Source of the DNA: CAVRUD01 sp963849635
GTDB taxonomy: Bacteria > Chloroflexota > Chloroflexia > Thermomicrobiales > UBA6265
DNA: 64,000 nucleotides
NCBI GenBank assembly: GCA_963849635.1
Contig: CAWKIA010000019.1
Span: 124,001 to 188,000 of the forward strand
Reading direction: 5' to 3'
The notes beneath the pieces were generated by a model. It worked only from the letters and a program-made list of their open reading frames with translations. It was not told the DNA's origin and did no database searches. Shown piece after piece: positions 36,573 through 46,700 of the stretch; position 1 is the stretch's first letter; the number at the start of each line of letters is the position of its first letter. The translations under genes were made by a program, and so were the position numbers.

Positions 36573-37127
36573 ATGGGTCGGGTGCGAGCGTGGATCTGGG
36601 GAAGTGCTGTCCTGGCGATGCTGGTGGTGTTTGCCGGGACGGCGGGGCTTGGCGGGTCGGACGCCCGCCAGGCAGATACGATGGGAACGCCGGTCGCATC
36701 TCCAGTCGCGTCGATCGGGCGGGTGATTCTGGCGAGTGGGTTGCCGCCGGCGGCGCCGGGCCAGTCGTTGCAGCTTGCCCGGTACACCATTCCGGCGGGG
36801 GCGAAACTGGCGGTCCATGTCCATCCCGGGATGCAGACGGCCTGGATCGAATCCGGCGAGCTGACCTACTACGTTCTCAAGGGAGAAGCGCCGATCGGAC
36901 GGGCCGAGACGGCGGCGACCCCGGGCGCGACCGAGACGTTGCGGGCGGGTGAGACGACCGTTCTTGGACCTGGAGACTGGGTCGTCGAAGCACCGGGAAC
37001 GGTCCACTACGGCGAGAACCTGACGGACGAACCGGTGATCATCCTCTCTGCCGTGCTGTTCGAGGTAGATGAGCCGGCGGCGATACCGGTGAACCCGGAG
37101 GGGACGCCGCTGGCGCAGGCTGGGTAG
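36573..37127 (+). CDS. exported cupin-domain protein
   Basis: 184 residues with a signal peptide (VRAWIWGSAVLAMLVVFAGT), then a single cupin barrel: LQLARYTIPAGAKLAVHVHP (motif 1 with His pair), YYVLKGE, and LGPGDWVVEAPGTVHYGENL (motif 2). Small exported cupins of this type are frequent in Chloroflexota and have no established function; they probably bind a metal. ATG 36573 follows GGAGGGG. It is convergent with the ScyD/E-like gene across a shared terminator. Confidence 0.8.
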   Translation: MGRVRAWIWGSAVLAMLVVFAGTAGLGGSDARQADTMGTPVASPVASIGRVILASGLPPAAPGQSLQLARYTIPAGAKLAVHVHPGMQTAWIESGELTYYVLKGEAPIGRAETAATPGATETLRAGETTVLGPGDWVVEAPGTVHYGENLTDEPVIILSAVLFEVDEPAAIPVNPEGTPLAQAG

Positions 37128-37130
37128 AGA

Positions 37131-37167
37131 GGACCTCACCCCCTCTCTGGAGTAGGGGGTGAGGTCC
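37131..37167. terminator. bidirectional 14-bp hairpin between convergent genes
   Basis: GGACCTCACCCCCT (37131-37144), 9-base loop, AGGGGGTGAGGTCC (37154-37167). The pairing is perfect and the position suits termination from both sides. Confidence 0.65.
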
Positions 37168-37175
37168 GCGCGGTG

Positions 37176-38344
37176 CTATGCCGCAGGCGTTCCGGAGGGT
37201 TGGCAAGCGGGCGGGCTAGCAGCCGGGGATGTTTCGCCGGTGAGAGGCAGGCGGAGGACGGAGCCTTCGCCGCTGTTGGCGCCGACCGCGGGTTGGGAGA
37301 GGTAGAGGGCGCCGTCGGGGCCGATATCCAGGGCGGCCGGGAAGGGTAGGCCTTCGGCGACGACCTCAAGGGTGTCAGGTCCGGTCTGGCGGACGATGCG
37401 GCCGCTGTCCGGCACCATGAACGGTGGTTCCTTCAGGTTGCCGGTCGAGAGTTCGGCTGCGTAGAGAGCGCCGTCGGGACCGATGGCCACGTCCATGACG
37501 GCGGTCAGGCCGGTCCAGGCGTCGGTGACTGTCCCGTCCGGGGCGACGTGGAACACCTTGGCGCTGCCGTCGAGAAAGGGAAGAGGCGTCAGGGTGCCGA
37601 CGTAGACTCCGCCTTCAGGGGCGAGGGTCATTTTGGTCGGGACGGGGTGGTTCTCGGAGAGGTCGGCGATGCGAGTCACGGTGCCGTCGGGAGCGACGGT
37701 CAGGATCTGGCTGCTGTTCGGATCGCTGACCCAGAGGATGCCGGCGTTGGGGTCGGCAACCACGCTGTAGCCGGCCGCATCAGGATCCTGGTCGGCGGGG
37801 ATGGTGGCGACTGGATTGGCGCGGACCCAGGCGGAGAGGTCGGCGACGAGTTCGGCGGCGTCGTCCGTGCCGAGGCGGTAGATGCCGCTGGGGCTATCCG
37901 GATTGCCATGGGCAGCGCCGCCGCCGTCAACGCCAACGTACATGTCCTCCCCGAGGAAGGCGATCTCTTCCGCGCCGAGCACAGCTTCGGTGGAGTCGAC
38001 GGAGGAAGGAAGGTTACTGGCGATTGCGACGGGACAACCGCCGTCGATGCGGGCGACGCTCGCCGTCATGCCGCCGGACCAAGGTCCGACGATGTCGCCG
38101 GTGGGCCACTCCTCGGTGGCGGGCGATGTCCCTCCGGTGCCGGCCTGGGCGACGTACATGGCGCCATTGGCATCCCAGGCGATCCCGCGTGGATTGACCA
38201 GCCCCGTCGCGACCACAGACGTTCCTGGGGGTGTGGTCGCCGCCGGGCTGGCGGCCGGGGACTCCTGGGCGATTGTCTCGATTGGTGTCAACGTGAGAGC
38301 GAGGAGAGCGAGCGCGATCAGGCGCGCTTGACGAAAAATGCCAT
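37176..38344 (-). CDS. ScyD/ScyE-like exported beta-propeller protein
   Basis: Around 388 residues. The start ATG 38344 gives MAFFVKRA. After a one-base shift near 38315 the signal peptide continues LIALALLALTLTPIETIAQ. The mature protein has NHL/SMP-30-like propeller blades: GLVNPRGIAWDANGAMYVAQ, YSVVADPNAGILWVSDPNSS, GLTAVMDVAIGPDGALYAAE and PAALDIGPDGALYLSQPAVG. It matches the ScyD/ScyE family, named from scytonemin clusters but widespread as secreted propellers. No scytonemin genes are present, so the role is unknown. Confidence 0.75.
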
Positions 38345-38402
38345 GAACAGGTCTCCACTGAGCGTATTGAATGTCTACTTCGGCGTGTAGGACTTGTTGG
38401 AG

Positions 38403-39235
38403 TCAACGGAGAAGGTGACCTTTCGTGGCGGGGACAAAGCCCCAAGTTTGGATGATCCGGGGGAAACTCATGAGGGTATTGGGGTCGCGGGCAAAGGAGT
38501 AGAGGTCGAAGATGAGTTGCTCGATCTCGGTAACTGTGGCGAGTTCCTACATCGAGGAGCGAGGCGGCGATGTTCTCCAGCGTCAACGGGCTGAGCATCT
38601 TTACGTCTCCGGAGAATCCGGCAGGTTGGATAACCTGGGCTTCCACCCAGATGAAACCGACGTCATGGAGCAGTCCGGGGAGGCGGGTGCCGAGGGTTCG
38701 CATCCACTCCGCGCCGTTGCGCGGCCTTGATGTAGAGATCGATATAGCGATCAAATGCGCGGGACTCGGGATCGCAGAAGTGCCCCGAGAAATCGACATC
38801 CTCCACGATGATGCAGCCGCCGGGCTTGAGCATTGCGCGCAGGTCCGCAAGCGGCCCGGGGGGATTTGGTAGGTGGCTGAGCAGGAAACGAGCGTAGATG
38901 ACATCGAAAGTCCTTACGGAGTTCGAGCTCCGTGACATCGACGCAGTGGTATTCCAGATTCGTCAGTCCTTGGGACTCGGCTTCGACCCGGGCGATGTCG
39001 ATCTTGGTCTCGTCGAGATCGGCCCCGACCACGAAGCCAGTTGGGCCGACCAAACGGGCGAGTTCGACCGTCACGTCGCCACCACCGCAGCCGGCGTCAA
39101 GGCAGTCATGCCAGGAGTCAATCCCGACGCGGTGGAGGAGCGCGCTTGTGGTGGGTTGGAGCACTCTGCCAGACGGCGGAGGCGTTCGCGGCCAACTGTG
39201 CCGCCACGAATGATGTAGTGAGGTGAAGTCACCAT
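38403..39235 (-). CDS. class I SAM-dependent methyltransferase (frameshifted)
   Basis: Rossmann methyltransferase of the UbiE/Methyltransf_11 type. SAM-binding motif I is CLDAGCGGGDVTVELARLVG. Motif II is VVGADLDETKIDIARVEAES. Motif IV region is FDVIYARFLLSHLPNP, followed by LKPGGCIIVEDVDFSGHFCD and a C-terminal helical part ending IIQTWGFVPATKGHLLR with TGA 38403-38405. Frame changes occur near 38930, 38710 and 38560, plus one near the start (VGRERLRRLAECSNPTTSAL). The substrate is unknown; no biosynthetic neighbours help. Confidence 0.72.
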
Positions 39236-39367
39236 GTGTTTTCCTCGGACGTGCCGCGGTCGCGCGGCTGTGTTTCAACTGCCGCCAGCCGGCAGCCAGC
39301 TTGCGGGTTCGCCAGAGTTGCGATCTATCCGAGTGGTCCGGGTGAGAAGGGGCCAGGCCGCAACTCT

Positions 39368-39748
39368 TTAGCCCGGCGTCTGGTTTGAAGTTGTCGCCGC
39401 CCTCGAACCAGACTTCGGACACCCAGCCAATTTCGCCGTTGTCGGCTTTAGTGATGGCCCACCAGTCGTTTTTGAGGGCGCCATCTTGTTCGACCGCGCC
39501 GGGGAACTTGCTCTCGCAAATGAACCAATTGGCCGATCCGCCTTCGTCCAACTGACCGACGGTCTCGCCGTCAAAAAGACGGGCACGTTGTCACGCCAGA
39601 GCGGACATATCTGCGCATCGATGCCGCTAAAATCCTGAACCGGCCCGCACGGTGCGTCGTCGTCCTGTGCCGATGCGCCGGGCGTACCAATGGCGGTAAG
39701 GGCCAGCAGGAGGCCGGCAAGTCCGGCGAGGAGTGCTTGGCCTTTCAT
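39368..39748 (-). CDS. exported SH3-like domain protein (frameshifted)
   Basis: Signal peptide MKGQALLAGLAGLLLALTAI, mature start QDDDAPCGPVQDFSG. After a shift near 39560 an SH3b-like domain follows: ETVGQLDEGGSANWFICESK, WWAITKADNGEIGWVSEVWF. Bacterial SH3 domains bind cell wall or mediate protein contacts. A further shift near 39390 would place the stop at TAA 39368-39370; otherwise the frame reads on into the next gene. The ribosome binding site AAAGGAG precedes ATG 39748. It sits just downstream of, and probably in an operon with, the cupin gene. Confidence 0.6.
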   Translation of the reverse strand: MKGQALLAGLAGLLLALTAIGTPGASAQDDDAPCGPVQDFSGIDAQICPLWRDNVPVFLTARPSVSWTKADRPIGSFARASSPARSNKMAPSKTTGGPSLKPTTAKLAGCPKSGSRAATTSNQTPG

Positions 39749-39794
39749 GGTAGATCTCCTTTGCTTAGAGGTCCTGGGCCGTGATCGGTGTCGA

Positions 39795-40321
39795 TCAGGA
39801 GTCCTGGGTTCGTTCGGCGATCGCCAGCCTTCGAGGATCGCGATGCCGTAGCTTGGCGCGCGGTCCCGCATGCGCGGGAAGCCGGGGACATCCGTGGATT
39901 CGGTGTCACTCGCGCCGGAGACCGGCACGCCGATCTCGGCGTGGAATCGCTCGTGTATTCCGCCGGGCGTCGCCAGGATGAGCATCCTGGCCGGCAGCGG
40001 GCTGGCGTTGCGGTAGGCGCTCGGTGTGTTGCGGGGCACGAACACCAGGTCTCCTGCTCCCAGCACCACGGTGCCGTCGCCGATTCTGACGACGAAGGTG
40101 CCATAGAGCACGTAGTAGGTCTTCTCTCCGAAGTACTCGATGTGGAGGGGGACGCCACCGCCCGATGGGGTGCAGACCTCAGACAGGGAGAAGGCATTTC
40201 CGGTCTCGGTCGCCGCCAGCTTGACGGTAATGACGTTTTCGAGAACGCGGTAGGCCGAGCCCTCGCCGGCATCGACGCGGCGAGGCGCCAAGAGTTGCCG
40301 GTTCGGTGGTGTGCGTTCCAT
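39795..40321 (-). CDS. cupin-domain protein
   Basis: About 175 residues, cytoplasmic. Cupin motif 1 is in CTPSGGGVPLHIEYFGEKTY (YVL). Motif 2 is LGAGDLVFVPRNTPSAYRNA. It ends ILEGWRSPNERTQDS after a probable one-base shift; without the shift it reads through into the next gene. The pattern resembles quercetin-dioxygenase-like small cupins. Start ATG 40321 has AAAGGAGGT upstream. First gene of a short minus-strand group with the SH3-like protein, divergent from the XRE regulator. Confidence 0.75.
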
Positions 40322-40662
40322 CGGCGTGACCTCCTTTCGGCGCCGGTTCGCCCTGAGACCGGTGGTCCGACCTTCCGACGTGCCGGGTTCGAGTCTGGGG
40401 CCGGAAGCCGGAGGTCACCAGGGACAATGCGGACAACCGTGCGCACGACTGGGCGCACGGTCCGCGAAATGCGGTAACGAGCTACAGGACTCGGGAGGGA
40501 GATCGAGCGGAACAAGACGTCGCGCGTTAACGGTGAAGCAGCTGGGCTGGGGCTCAGTTGATGTCCGTGGTGGTTGGGTCAGCGACGACGTGTTGTCATG
40601 GACACGGGCACCGTCGACGGCCCTGCTGCCGATAGCATGCGAGCACGATCCTGGAGAGCGAC

Positions 40663-43161
40663 ATGGGAACGGATGTCGGCGCCTCGCCAACCTTCGGCGA
40701 TTTGCTCCGGGAACATCGCCGGACTCGCCGGGTTGACCCAGGAGGAATTGGCCGAGCGTGCAACGCTTAGCCGCGAGGCGATCAGTTCTTTGGAGCGCGG
40801 CGAGCGGACGCGGCCTCAGCGTGAAACCGTTGCCCTCCTGGCGGAGGCGCTCGATCTGGACCCGGATGCAGTTGGAGGCATTCTCGATTGCGGGTCGATC
40901 CGGAGCACATTCCGGATTGGAGCAGCAGGGCAGGCAGGTGGGGCCAACCAACTTGCCTATTGCTCCGACGCCACTCATTGGGCGCGACGACGATCTGGCC
41001 AGAGCCTGCGCGTTCCTTGGACGGGATGACCTCCGCCTGCTGACTCTTGACCGGCCCCGGCGGCGTCGGCAAGACGCGGCTGGCGCTAGATGTGGCCGCG
41101 ACCCTGCGGCCATCATCTCCAGACGGGGTCTACTTCGCCGCGTTGGCCTCACTGCACGACCCCCAGATGCTTGCGGCGAGGATCGGTGAAACCATCGGGG
41201 TGCAGGCAACCGGTACTCAATCGGCGGAGGTCGCCCTCAAGGACTACCTTAGGGATCGCGGGATTCTGCTCGTGCTGGACAACTTCGAGCACCTGGAGGA
41301 GGGGGCGCCTCTCCTCGCCGAGTTGCTTGCGGAGTGCGGGGAGTTGGTCCTCCTGGTTACCAGCCGCTCCGCGGTGCGTATCCGCGGCGAGCAGGTAGTT
41401 CCGCTGGCGCCACTGGCCCTCCCCGCACCGGGCGAGGTCACTGGAAGCGATCGACTCGTGCACATTCCAGCGGTTGCCCTTTTCCTGCAGCGGGCACTGG
41501 CGGTCGATCCTGACCTTGAGCTCACGGAGGATTGTCTCGAGGCAGTCGCCGAGATCTGTCTCCGCCTCGACGGATTGCCGCTGGCAATTGAGCTAGCCGC
41601 CGCCAGGGTGGCGATGCTTCCGCCTTCGGCGATGCTCTCCCAGCTTACCGAGATGCCGGCGCTGAACCTGCTGACGGAGGGCGCTCGCGATCTGCCTGAG
41701 CGTCAGCGAACCCTGCGGCAGACCCTTGCCTGGAGCGTTGACTTGCTCGATGAGGTCGAACGGCGGGTCTTCCGGCATCTGGCGGTCTTTGCCGGTGGAG
41801 CGTCGCTGGACGCGGCGGCTGCCGTTTGCCTGCCAGGGGATGACAGTGTCGATGCCACGGCGGTGCTGGCGACACTGGTCGACAAGAGCCTGCTCAAGCG
41901 GGAAACGGGAGCAACGGAGGCGCCGCGCGTCAGCATGCTGGAAACTGTCCGGGCGTATGCCCAGGAATTGCTCGAGGAGGAGGGCGAGGCAGATGCCGGG
42001 CGGCGCCGGCATGCCGCGTACATGCTTGCCTTCGTCGGGGAAGCGGTCCCGCACCTGATCCGCCCGGAGCAGGCGGGGTGGCTGGTCCGGCTCGACGGGG
42101 AGATCGACAACATCCGGGCCGCCCTGCGCTGGGCGGAGGGCAGCGACGATGCCGAGTTGCATCTGCAGCTGACCACCTCCCTGTTTCGCTATTGGTATAC
42201 CCGCGGGTACCAGGCCGAGGGGCGCGGCTGGCTCGAGCGGGCGGCGCGTCGGGTGGATGTCGCGCCGCCGCTAATGATCTACCGGGCGCGCGTCCTTGGT
42301 GGGGCCGCGTTGCTCTCGGTCTTTCTGGGCGATTTCAACGAGGCGGAAGGCTATGCCGAAGCGGGGTTAGAGGTTGCGCTCGCCACGGGCGATCCCGGAG
42401 AAATCGGAAAGATCTACAGTCGGTTGTCGTCAATTGCGAAGCAGCAGGGAGATTTCGAGCGGTCCGCCGCGATGGACGAGCAGGCACTGCGCTACCACCG
42501 GGATGCCGGCAACGAGTGGGAGATTGCCGGTACGCTGACGGGCATCGGGCGAATGGCCCAAAATCGGGGTGATCACGACGAGGCCGCCGGGCACCTGCAC
42601 GAGGCGCTCGAGATCATGCGTCGCCTGGGTGATCCCCAGGGCGAGTCGGTGGTGCTTGGCACCCTGGCGCTCCTGGCCGCCGCGCAGGGGGGCGATGACG
42701 GGCTGGAGCGGGCGGTAGAACTCCACGAAGCCGCGATCACGATCGATCGCGAGTTGGGATACAAGCGCGGCCTCGCGATTGAGTTGGACCATCTCGCGGC
42801 GGTCCGGCGTCGGAAAGGCGATTTAGGGGCAGCCTACAGGTGCGTGGAGGAGGCGCTCGATCTCTGGCTGGAACTGGGTGACCCCGTCGATCTGGCCTTT
42901 TGGTTCGAGATGCTGGCCGAGCTCGAAACGGCCGCGGGCCGACTGGAGCCCGCGGCGCGGTTCTTCGGTGTGGCCGCGAGCGTGCGAGCAGAGATCGGCC
43001 ATGGCCAGGCGGCATCTAATGGAGGGGAAGAGAACGACTCGCTGGGACAGGTGCGGGCGGAGATGGGTGAGGAAGCGTTCAACGTCGCCTGGGAGAAGGG
43101 GAAGGCACTCGGGCGTGAGCGTGCTGTCAGCGAGGCGAGGCGTGTCCTCGGCGAGCGATAA
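40663..43161 (+). CDS. XRE-HTH / NB-ARC ATPase / TPR regulator (frameshifted 5' end)
   Basis: About 830 residues. The N-terminal XRE helix-turn-helix (FGDLLREHRRT, then GLTQEELAERATLSREAISS, LERGERTRP) is split by a shift near 40720. After further shifts near 40915 and 41045 comes the NB-ARC ATPase: GPGGVGKTRLALDVAATL (Walker A), GILLVLDNFEHLEEG (Walker B), LRLDGLPLAIELAAARVAML (GxP motif). Long TPR repeats follow (QGDFERSAAMDEQALRYHRD and others). Unlike the gene at 2309 it has no C-terminal LuxR HTH. Proteins of this STAND type are thought to switch on ligand binding and nucleotide exchange. Ribosome binding site GGAGAG precedes ATG 40663. Confidence 0.82.
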
Positions 43162-43237
43162 AGGGCGGCGATGGTCTGGGAACGCCGTCTCCCCGTCGCC
43201 CGGGGCTCACGGCCCAAGGTTGGCCCAGGCTCAATAG

Positions 43238-43330
43238 GACAGCCTCTCCGAGGCTACGATGCCGTATTCGCTAGCCTCGGAGAGGCTGGTGGGGTCAGCC
43301 CGGGCCGTAAGCCCAGGCGGCAGCGGAGCG
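43238..43330. repeat. REP-like element, family 1 (copy 2, paired)
   Basis: ACAGCCTCTCCGAGGCTA and, inverted 17 bases later, TAGCCTCGGAGAGGCTG, followed by CAGCCCGGGCCGTAAGCCC. The right half matches 25903-25965. The two facing copies make a BIME-like structure in the 300-bp gap after the XRE regulator; I see no gene in that gap. Confidence 0.6.
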
Positions 43331-43460
43331 GGAGGTTCCCGTCCAATTGCCACTCCCGAAAACGCACCGTTCAATTCCGCAACCTCCATCAATCCCGTGC
43401 GATTGGGAGACGCGGCCACCTTGGATGGAGTGCCAACGGTAACGGGTATCCACCCACCGG

Positions 43461-44456
43461 TCAGCGAATTCCCGGGAGAACGTGCTCCCCAAGGAGGCGG
43501 ATGCCTTCTGCTCCGGTCAGGCCGTGGGGGGTGCCGAATTCGACGCGGGTGGCGCCGGCCGCGAAGAGGGCGTTGGCCTGGGCGGCGATCTGGGCCGGGG
43601 TGCCGCTGAAGGCGAAGCGGTCGAGGATGTCATCCGGTACGAGGGCGGCGGCGCTGTCGATGTCGCCGTGGAGGACGAGGTCGGCCATCTTGGTCAGGGT
43701 CTCGGGCGGGATGGTGACGGTTGGGTCGAGGGGGGCGACGACCGGCAGGTAGCGGGCGACTTCGCGCCGGGCGAGGGAGCGGGCAAGATCACCGTCCTCG
43801 TCGCAGACGGTGACGGCGCCGAAGGCAACTCCTGTGCTGCCGGCGGGGCGATTGACACGGCGTTCGCCAGCGGCGATGCGCTCCTGGATGACCGGCACCA
43901 GAGCAGGATTGGTCGAGCCGCCGACCTTGACTTCATCGGCGATCTCGCCGGCGAGGGCGAGCAGGCGCGGTCCCCAGGCGCCGATCAGAAGGGGGACATC
44001 CGGGCGGAGGATGGGGTACTCGAATCCAAAGCCGGGGATCAGTTTGTAGATCTCACCGTCGAAGCCGGAGCGGTCGCGGCGAAGCAGGCGGCGGACGATC
44101 TCGACGGTCTCGCGCAGGCGCGTCACCGGGCGGTCGAGATCGACGCCGACGGCATCGAGCCAGGCGCCGCGTACGAGACCGAGGTAGGCGCGGCCGTTCG
44201 AGACCGAGTCGAGGGCGGCGATTTGCCCGGCGATCTCGACTGGATGGAGCATGCCGGGGTTGAGGGCGGCCGGCCCGAGGCGGACGCGGCGTGTTGCGGC
44301 GGCGATCGCCAGCAAGGGTGCCAGGGCAGGTTGGAAACCAAGATCGGCGTAGATGGAGACGCCGTCGAAGCCGAGATCCTCAGCCAGGGTCGCGAGGGCG
44401 GCGTGCTCGGAGGCGGACTTGTCGCCCTGCAAGGCGATGGACACGGAACGAGACAT
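43461..44456 (-). CDS. LLM-class (luciferase-like) F420-dependent oxidoreductase
   Basis: 331 residues with a luciferase-like TIM barrel. Features: LATLAEDLGFDGVSIYADLG, ATRRVRLGPAALNPGMLHPV, GRAYLGLVRGAWLDAVGVDL and DVPLLIGAWGPRLLALAGEI. Members use F420 or FMN. The overall pattern is that of the F420-dependent group (methylenetetrahydromethanopterin-reductase-like), and F420 enzymes are frequent in Thermomicrobia. Start ATG 44456 (MSRSVSIALQGDKSASEH). Single intact frame; substrate unknown. Confidence 0.85.
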   Translation of the reverse strand: MSRSVSIALQGDKSASEHAALATLAEDLGFDGVSIYADLGFQPALAPLLAIAAATRRVRLGPAALNPGMLHPVEIAGQIAALDSVSNGRAYLGLVRGAWLDAVGVDLDRPVTRLRETVEIVRRLLRRDRSGFDGEIYKLIPGFGFEYPILRPDVPLLIGAWGPRLLALAGEIADEVKVGGSTNPALVPVIQERIAAGERRVNRPAGSTGVAFGAVTVCDEDGDLARSLARREVARYLPVVAPLDPTVTIPPETLTKMADLVLHGDIDSAAALVPDDILDRFAFSGTPAQIAAQANALFAAGATRVEFGTPHGLTGAEGIRLLGEHVLPGIR

Positions 44457-44684
44457 GCGGCGGCGCTACCTTCCGGGGACAACGTAGAGCAATGCGTCGA
44501 GCGCGCACTCGGGCTTGGCGATGGTGGCGGCTGCGGGCCGGGATGGCAAGGGGCAGTTGATGATGCTTCCGCTACCTCGGGGTTGTATCGCGGTGATGGC
44601 GGGTGTAGCGTGTCGGGTATCCCGGCATCGCGAAGGGGTGCCATGCCACCTAACCGCTCAAGGTGGCCCGCCGGAGGCGTCACC

Positions 44685-45059
44685 GTGAACCAATCACCCA
44701 GCCCCGACATCGAACAGAAGTCACCAGCGTCTGACGACGAATCCAGCGGCAGTTTTGGCGCCTGGACGCTCGTCTGGACGCTGGTGGTGATGAAGATCGT
44801 CACGATTGTGATCGTGATCGTGGCGGCGCGGCGGACAGAGGCGGGCACGCTCTTCGCCCTGATCACCTGGCACTGGCTGGTGCTCCTGGGAGCGCTGTTG
44901 GCGGCTCCGGTGCTCTTTCGCTACCGGTTGCGACGGGTGCGGTCGCGCCGGGCAGCGCTTCTACGGGCGGAATGGATGGTCGATGACGAGGTCTCGGCGG
45001 GAATGCCGGTGCGAACACGACGATCGGATGCGTCACTGCCGGATGCGCGGGTTCGATAG
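44685..45059 (+). CDS. small two-TM membrane protein
   Basis: 124 residues from GTG 44685, which follows GGAGGCGTCACC; ATG 44643 in the same frame is an alternative start. A polar N-terminus precedes TM1 (AWTLVWTLVVMKIVTIVIVI) and TM2 (LITWHWLVLLGALLAAPVLF), then a basic cytoplasmic tail with RLRRVRSRRAALLRAEWMVD. I do not recognise a family. It is divergent from the LLM oxidoreductase and ends 60 bp before an IS4 insertion site. Confidence 0.6.
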   Translation: MNQSPSPDIEQKSPASDDESSGSFGAWTLVWTLVVMKIVTIVIVIVAARRTEAGTLFALITWHWLVLLGALLAAPVLFRYRLRRVRSRRAALLRAEWMVDDEVSAGMPVRTRRSDASLPDARVR

Positions 45060-45122
45060 ATGTGGATAGTGCCGGTTGAAGGCCCAAGCGGTCCGATTAT
45101 GTAGGGGCGGACCTCCGTGTCC

Positions 45123-46580
45123 ATCTGTTCCGACTAATTCTGGGTAAGCTGCGGCGGTGCGGCGCTTGGGCCGTGCGCTGACCGCCGCCGGAGGTCCCCG
45201 CCGATGGTCGCCCCCCTCGCCCTGCCCGTGCCCGTCGCGCCGCCGCCACCTGACGCGGTTCTGGTCGATCGCGTCGAGGCGTTGCTTGCCGATTTGGTCG
45301 CCGCCTGGTCCCGGACCCGACCGCGGCGGGCCGTCACCGCGGTCGGCCGCCGATCCTGCCGGGGCTGCTGCTGTGGAGCGGCCTGCTCGTCTGCGTCCGC
45401 GCGGTCTCTCCAGCCAACTGGAGGTGTGGCGCCTGCTGAGCGCCGCCGGCCTCTGGCACTTCCCGACCGTCCCGGTCTCCGACGACGCGGTCTACCGGCG
45501 GCTGGAGCGCGAGGGCGAGTCGGCGATGGCCGGGCTCTTCGCCGACCTGACCGCGCTGCTGCTGGCCCGCCCCGCCGGCCCGGCCGACCGCACGTTGGCC
45601 CCCTTCGCCGCCGAGGTCGTCGCCGTCGACGAGACGACCCTCGACCGGGTGGCGCGCACGCTGCCGGCCTGCGCGGGCTGCCCCGGCGACGACCGGCTGC
45701 TGCCGGGCAAGCTGGCCGGCCTCTTCGACGTCCGCCGCCAGCTCTGGCGGGAAATCCGGCCCCGGCCCGAGGCCCGCCAGAATGAGAAGGTGGCCGCCCG
45801 CGACCTGGCCGCCACCCTGCCCGCTGAGAGCCTCATCCTCTGCGACCTGGGCTACTTCGCCTTCGCCTGGTTCGACGACCTGACCGACGCCGGGCAGTGG
45901 TGGGTCAGCCGCCTGCGCGCCAAGACCAGCTACGAGACGATCCACGCCTTCTACCACGACGGGGAGACGCTGGATGCCCTGGTCTGGCTGGGCAAGCACC
46001 GCTCCGACCGTACCAAACATGCGGTGCGTCTCGTCCAGTTCCGGCATGGCCAAGCGCTCCACCGCTACATCACTAACGTCCTGGATCTCCACCGCTCCTC
46101 TGCCCGAGGTCGCGCGGCTCTACGCCCGCCGCTGGGATATCGAAATGGCTGTCAACTTGGTCAAGACCCACCTCGGCCTCCAGCTGCTCTGGTCGGCCAA
46201 GCCCGCGTCGTCGGCGCCCAGGTCTGGGCGGTGCTCGCCGTCGCCCAGGTCGTGCAGGCGCTGCGGGGCGAGGTGGCGGCGCGGGCGGGGGTCGACACCT
46301 TCGCGGTCTCGCTGCCGCTCCTGGTCCGCTACCTGCCCCAGTACGCCCGCCGCGGTCTCGACCCGGTCGCCGCCTTCGTCGCCGATGGCCGCCGCTTGGG
46401 CTTCATCCGCCCCTCCCGCCGGACCCAAATCGTCACGCCCACCATCCCCGCCACCCATCTGCGCCCGCCGCCGGACGGGCTGGTCCTCCGCCGCACGCCC
46501 CGCTACGCGCGCAAGGACTGACTGCGGCCTCCGCCCCCGGTACTCAACCCCCTTACCCTGAATTAGTCGGAACGGATGAT
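45123..46580 (+). mobile_element. IS4-family insertion sequence, inactivated
   Basis: 1458 bp. Inner terminal inverted repeats are GTTCCGACTAATTC (45127-45140) and GAATTAGTCGGAAC (46560-46573). A 10-bp target duplication CTCCGTGTCC flanks it (45113-45122 and 46581-46590), a length typical of IS4. Excising the element restores GTAGGGGCGGACCTCCGTGT followed by CCGCCC, a repeat with an inverted relative at 46661-46686. The transposase frame is broken, so it cannot move by itself. Confidence 0.8.
45157..46521 (+). pseudogene. IS4-family transposase (frameshifted)
   Basis: Blocks in sequence: LSSQLEVWRLLSAAGLWHFP, VAVDETTLDRVARTLPACAG (first catalytic Asp), SLILCDLGYFAFAWFDDLTD (second Asp), then in another frame the YREK signature LYARRWDIEMAVNLVKTHLG with the catalytic Glu, and RVVGAQVWAVLAVAQVVQAL. 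Shifts occur near 45360-45400, 46105 and 46190. About 450 residues would be full length. The conserved catalytic residues survive. Confidence 0.78.
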
Positions 46581-46700
46581 CTCCGTGTCCGCCCGGTTGC
46601 CGACCAATCGATTCCCGGCTGGAAACGCCGTTCCAAACCCAGAATGACTCAGTTGGATATCGGGCGGACACGGTGGTCCTCCCCTACGTGGTGGTACCGA

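Noticed and set aside
43482..45059. 525-codon plus-strand frame over the LLM oxidoreductase gene
   Set aside because: Only its last 125 codons (from 44685) are coding-like; the rest is antisense to the oxidoreductase.
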